A DNA stretch of 51,541 bases from Alphaproteobacteria bacterium (GTDB lineage Bacteria; Pseudomonadota; Alphaproteobacteria; Sphingomonadales; Emcibacteraceae). Of this stretch, positions 46,346 to 51,541 are shown piece by piece; position 1 is the stretch's first letter, and every line of letters begins with the position of its first letter. The position numbers and the translations under genes were made by a program. The stretch covers positions 1 through 51,541 of the forward strand of contig JAADFR010000138.1 in assembly GCA_013152755.1 (NCBI GenBank), in the 5' to 3' direction. The notes beneath the pieces are model-generated. The model saw only the letters and a list, made by a program, of their open reading frames with translations. It was not told where the DNA came from and did not search any database.

Positions 46346-46750
46346 CTATTGCATCGCTTTCATCATAAACATATGTGACCGCTTCATATCAAAAATACTG
46401 TTGCGCAGAGGCACATGCTGAAGGTATTTCGGGTCTGAAAAAATATCATTCATCGTATTTTGCAAATCGCCTACGGACCATACATTGATCAAATTAGGAG
46501 AAATATCCCCTGACATTTTCATGGTAACCTTAAATCCGGGAGTGACCCGGCGCAGGCCGTGCTTGGCAATGATTGGAACCACCTTGTCAAAATACCTTTT
46601 GGCATCTTGTTCAGTCTTGCCATCCTGCAAATACAGAAGGTCAATAAAATAACCCTTTGTATCAGCCAAAGCCCCTGTAGTACCAAGGGACAGGGACGTT
46701 ACGGCCATTACCATGACCATTGCGCATGTTCTCAAAATAGATTTATACAT
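46346..46750 (-). CDS. small secreted protein, possible dimeric alpha/beta-barrel (DUF1330-like)
   Basis: A 134-residue protein with a signal peptide (residues about 1-29, AVTSLSLGTTGALA). The mature part reads as beta-alpha-beta (GYFIDLLYLQDGKTEQDAKRYF, KHGLRRVTPGFKVTM, NLINVWSVGDLQNTMNDIF, PKYLQHVPLRNSIFDMKRS), a pattern like DUF1330/NIPSNAP ferredoxin-like proteins. That assignment is tentative. The C-terminus is Met-rich (MFMMKAMQ). It lies upstream of the PQQ dehydrogenase on the same strand but has its own terminator, so it is likely a separate unit. No function can be given. Confidence 0.65.
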   Translation of the reverse strand: MYKSILRTCAMVMVMAVTSLSLGTTGALADTKGYFIDLLYLQDGKTEQDAKRYFDKVVPIIAKHGLRRVTPGFKVTMKMSGDISPNLINVWSVGDLQNTMNDIFSDPKYLQHVPLRNSIFDMKRSHMFMMKAMQ

Positions 46751-46924
46751 TATTACTTCCTTATATTAAATTGATGTGCCAATTATTCGGCAATGGTTCA
46801 TCCTTGCCTATTTCAAAGATATAGCGTATTAAATTTGATACACAATATTCATTATTGACTTTAAAATGATCATAAATAGGACAAAAAAATAAATTGGAAT
46901 GATATAAAAATTTTTCTGGCTCTG

Positions 46925-47761
46925 ATGCGGGCCGGTACTGTCCGTGCCGCCGCTAATCATCTGGGCATCAGCCACTCGACGGTAGCCCGAAGAATCGATG
47001 CAATGGAAAAAAAACTGGCCGTACGATTATTCGATCGCCTGCCTATCGGCTATGTCGTCACTCCGGTGGGCGAGGATATGTTAAAGGTCGCTGAACATAT
47101 GGAAACCGAGATGGGCGGGCTGGAACGGCGTATTTTGGGCCACGACCATAATCTTGCCGGAAGGATAAAGGTTACCATGGTTGATGCGCTTGCCTTGCAT
47201 CTTCTCATGCCTCATTTATCCAGGTTTGCCCATGAATATCCTGAAATTGATCTGGAAGTAGATGTGACATATGACGCCGCCGACCTGAACAGCCGCGAGG
47301 CAGATATAGCCATACGTTTTGCCATAAATCCCCCCGAAACCCTCATTGGCCGACGGCTGCTCACCTGTGCCACGGCCATTTATGTCTCACATAACTATCA
47401 AAAATATAACGACCTGAATGATCCAGAGAAAACCCGCTGGATCGGATTTGGAAGCCAAAACCAGGACTGGGTTAAAAAAACAGCTTTTCCAAATATTCCT
47501 GTGAAAGGTCAATTTATAAATCTTCTGGTACAGCTTGAGGCCTGCAAAAATGGTATGGGCATCGGCATGTTACCCTGTTTTCTAGCCGACATTGATTCTT
47601 CCCTGCAACGTCTGTCGGACCCAGAACAGAAGCCAAACTTTGATTTGTGGCTTCTCAGCCACCCCGACACTCGGACCAACGCCCGTATTCGCATCTTCAA
47701 GGACTTTATAGCCACGGCTATTCTTAGCCACCGGTCCTTGCTGGAAGGAAAAGGCCCATAA
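46925..47761 (+). CDS. LysR-family transcriptional regulator (start probably further upstream)
   Basis: A LysR-type regulator: helix-turn-helix GTVRAAANHLGISHSTVARRIDAMEKKLAVRLFDR, then a periplasmic-binding-like effector domain (LAGRIKVTMVDALALHLLMP onward). From ATG 46925 it is 278 residues and lacks the first helix. In the same frame, upstream codons read INWNDIKIFLAL, exactly the missing LysR start, and end at an ATA codon (46889) with AGGA 7 bases before. The gene therefore either starts at a rare ATA, has lost its ATG by mutation, or starts internally. It is convergent with osmC; the two stop codons abut with no gap. Confidence 0.8.
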   Translation: MRAGTVRAAANHLGISHSTVARRIDAMEKKLAVRLFDRLPIGYVVTPVGEDMLKVAEHMETEMGGLERRILGHDHNLAGRIKVTMVDALALHLLMPHLSRFAHEYPEIDLEVDVTYDAADLNSREADIAIRFAINPPETLIGRRLLTCATAIYVSHNYQKYNDLNDPEKTRWIGFGSQNQDWVKKTAFPNIPVKGQFINLLVQLEACKNGMGIGMLPCFLADIDSSLQRLSDPEQKPNFDLWLLSHPDTRTNARIRIFKDFIATAILSHRSLLEGKGP

Positions 47762-48184
47762 TCATCCCCCGACCACTTCCCAGTCATAGGTGAGCTTGGC
47801 CGCTTTGGCGAGCATGGCAGAGGCGGAACAATATTTATCCATGGACAGGCTGACCGCCCGGTCCACGGCACCGTCCTTTATTTTTGATCCGGTGATGATA
47901 AAATGCATGTGAATGTCGGTGAAAACTTTCGGGAATTCAGGCGACCTGATACCGGAAACCTGACAGATGCAATCGGTAATCTCATTACGGCCCTTTTGCA
48001 GGATCATCACCACATCAATGCTGGCACACCCCCCGGCCCCCATGAGCAACAACTCCATAGGGCTATGACCAAGGCCAAGGCCCCCATTGGCCTTACCCGC
48101 ATCCATGGTGACAATATTTCCCGACGAGGCCTCGCCAATGAAGGTGAGCTTTCCGGCCCATTTTACCGTAACTTTTCGTTCCAT
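47762..48184 (-). CDS. OsmC/Ohr-family protein
   Basis: A 140-residue OsmC-like protein (YhfA-type subgroup by length). The first conserved Cys is in LLMGAGGCASIDVVMIL and the second in MDKYCSASAMLAKAAKLTYD, the pair that reduces organic hydroperoxides in this fold. SPMELLLMGAGGC and the N-terminal VKWAGKLTFIGEA are typical. The role, peroxide reduction or a thiol-related one, is only family-based. It starts 3 bases after the ppdK stop, so it is likely co-transcribed with it. Confidence 0.88.
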   Translation of the reverse strand: MERKVTVKWAGKLTFIGEASSGNIVTMDAGKANGGLGLGHSPMELLLMGAGGCASIDVVMILQKGRNEITDCICQVSGIRSPEFPKVFTDIHMHFIITGSKIKDGAVDRAVSLSMDKYCSASAMLAKAAKLTYDWEVVGG

Positions 48185-48187
48185 AAA

Positions 48188-50848
<2,661 letters not shown>

Positions 50849-50873
50849 GTGCTTCCATCCTTACATGGGGCCT

Positions 50874-51541
50874 TTAGCCCTCAATTTTTGAAAAATCCGC
50901 AACCCTGTTCATGGTATCGCGAATCCGCGCCAGCAACCGCAAACGGTTCAGACGCTCTGCCTTGTCATCGCTATTGACCGTGACTTTATCGAAAAAGGCA
51001 TCAATGGCAGGCCGCAGGGTGGCCAGCTGCACCATGGCATCCTCGAATTTTTCATCTGCAATAGCTTTATCTGCGGCGGCGGAGACTTTGCTCAACCGTT
51101 CAAACAGATTTTTTTCCTCTGCTAAGGTTCCGGCAGTTGGTTCGCCGAATATTTCCGTTTCTTTTTTCAGAATATTTGCGGCGCGCTTGTAACCCGCCAA
51201 AAGATTGCCCCCTTCGTCCGTAGACAAAAACTTCTGCAACGCATCAACACGCGCCATAATACGGTTGATATTGCTATCCATAGCCGAGTTCAATGAAATT
51301 GATGCTTCAACATAATCAAAACTTATATCTTGTTCCCGTAATACAACTTTAAGCCTGTCAATTACGAAATACCCCAACACACCAATAGCAGAAGCGCCAT
51401 CAAGATATTTTATGTCATTAATTGTCAGCCAATACTCAAAAAAGTACCGAAGTCTAAAAGCAAGGTTATTCTCTAAAACCAATCTCACTATTCCCAAAGC
51501 TGCCCTACGGAGGGCAAAGGGACCTTTTGATCCAGTTGGTT
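50874..51541 (-). CDS. glyS: glycine-tRNA ligase beta subunit, C-terminal part
   Basis: About the last 222 residues of GlyS are present. The frame is open to the window edge: beyond the TTG at 51497 it continues upstream as GSKGPFALRRAALGIVRL, the conserved core of GlyS, so the gene begins outside the window. The visible part includes the LRRAALGIVRL helix and the DALRP-like helical tRNA-binding domain (FDKVTVNSDDKAERLNRLRLLARIRD). With GlyQ it charges tRNA-Gly. It is a core housekeeping gene and shows that this end of the window is ordinary chromosome. Confidence 0.93.
   Translation of the reverse strand, partial: PTGSKGPFALRRAALGIVRLVLENNLAFRLRYFFEYWLTINDIKYLDGASAIGVLGYFVIDRLKVVLREQDISFDYVEASISLNSAMDSNINRIMARVDALQKFLSTDEGGNLLAGYKRAANILKKETEIFGEPTAGTLAEEKNLFERLSKVSAAADKAIADEKFEDAMVQLATLRPAIDAFFDKVTVNSDDKAERLNRLRLLARIRDTMNRVADFSKIEG

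Overview
The window reads as chromosomal DNA of an aerobic, Gram-negative alphaproteobacterium. The evidence is two large TonB-dependent receptors with EVxVT(A/G) starts, the core order glyS - ppdK, a tripartite-type RND pump, quinoproteins, and a NosP-like FIST protein with its kinase. Base composition is moderate and the style fits a marine sphingomonad or Emcibacter/Kordiimonas-like lineage, but the genus cannot be fixed. I see no rRNA, tRNA, CRISPR array, transposase or phage gene.

Positions 1-7120 form an aromatic-acid catabolic block. It holds the protocatechuate 4,5-cleavage genes ligK (cut by the window edge), ligU, ligI, ligA and ligB, then an aromatic-acid/H+ symporter, a convergent AraC-type regulator, and pobA, which makes protocatechuate from 4-hydroxybenzoate. 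ligC and ligJ of the same pathway are not here. Positions 7205-9150 carry the glutathione-dependent formaldehyde oxidation pair (class III alcohol dehydrogenase and S-formylglutathione hydrolase).

Positions 9361-20600 are the most unusual part: a corrinoid- and tetrahydrofolate-dependent methyl-transfer system of the kind known from acetogens and from the aerobic chloromethane (cmu) pathway. In order it has a PaaE/VanB-like ferredoxin reductase; a MetV-MetF fusion; a corrinoid protein; a UroD-type methyltransferase; a MetH-activation-domain protein; a 2Fe-2S/ASKHA corrinoid reactivase; a methyl-THF methyltransferase; a HutI-like amidohydrolase; a PaaK-like acyl-CoA ligase; and a convergent MarR regulator. 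A 16-base dyad repeat lies upstream of both the reductase and the main operon, which suggests a shared operator. Lying beside pobA and ligAB, the cluster is best explained (inference) as oxygen-independent O-demethylation of a methoxylated aromatic acid. The product would feed protocatechuate cleavage, and the methyl group would go to methyl-THF.

Positions 20737-32586 are a periplasmic amine-oxidation region. A kinase/receiver protein, a FIST (NosP-like) sensor and an aldehyde dehydrogenase are on the minus strand. Divergent from them are a TonB receptor and the quinohemoprotein amine dehydrogenase genes qhpA-qhpD-qhpC-qhpB, followed by a convergent unknown gene. The qhpE, qhpF and qhpG maturation genes are absent from the window.

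Positions 32807-40910 hold a second TonB receptor with a 31-base palindrome at its promoter, and a TetR - membrane fusion protein - RND operon whose own palindrome shares a 9-base core with it. The remainder contains a DEAD-box helicase, a Bcr/CflA-type exporter, a cold-shock protein with a structured leader, a PQQ alcohol dehydrogenase with C-terminal heme, a small secreted protein, a LysR regulator with a problematic start codon, an OsmC protein, pyruvate phosphate dikinase, and the C-terminal part of glycyl-tRNA synthetase beta.
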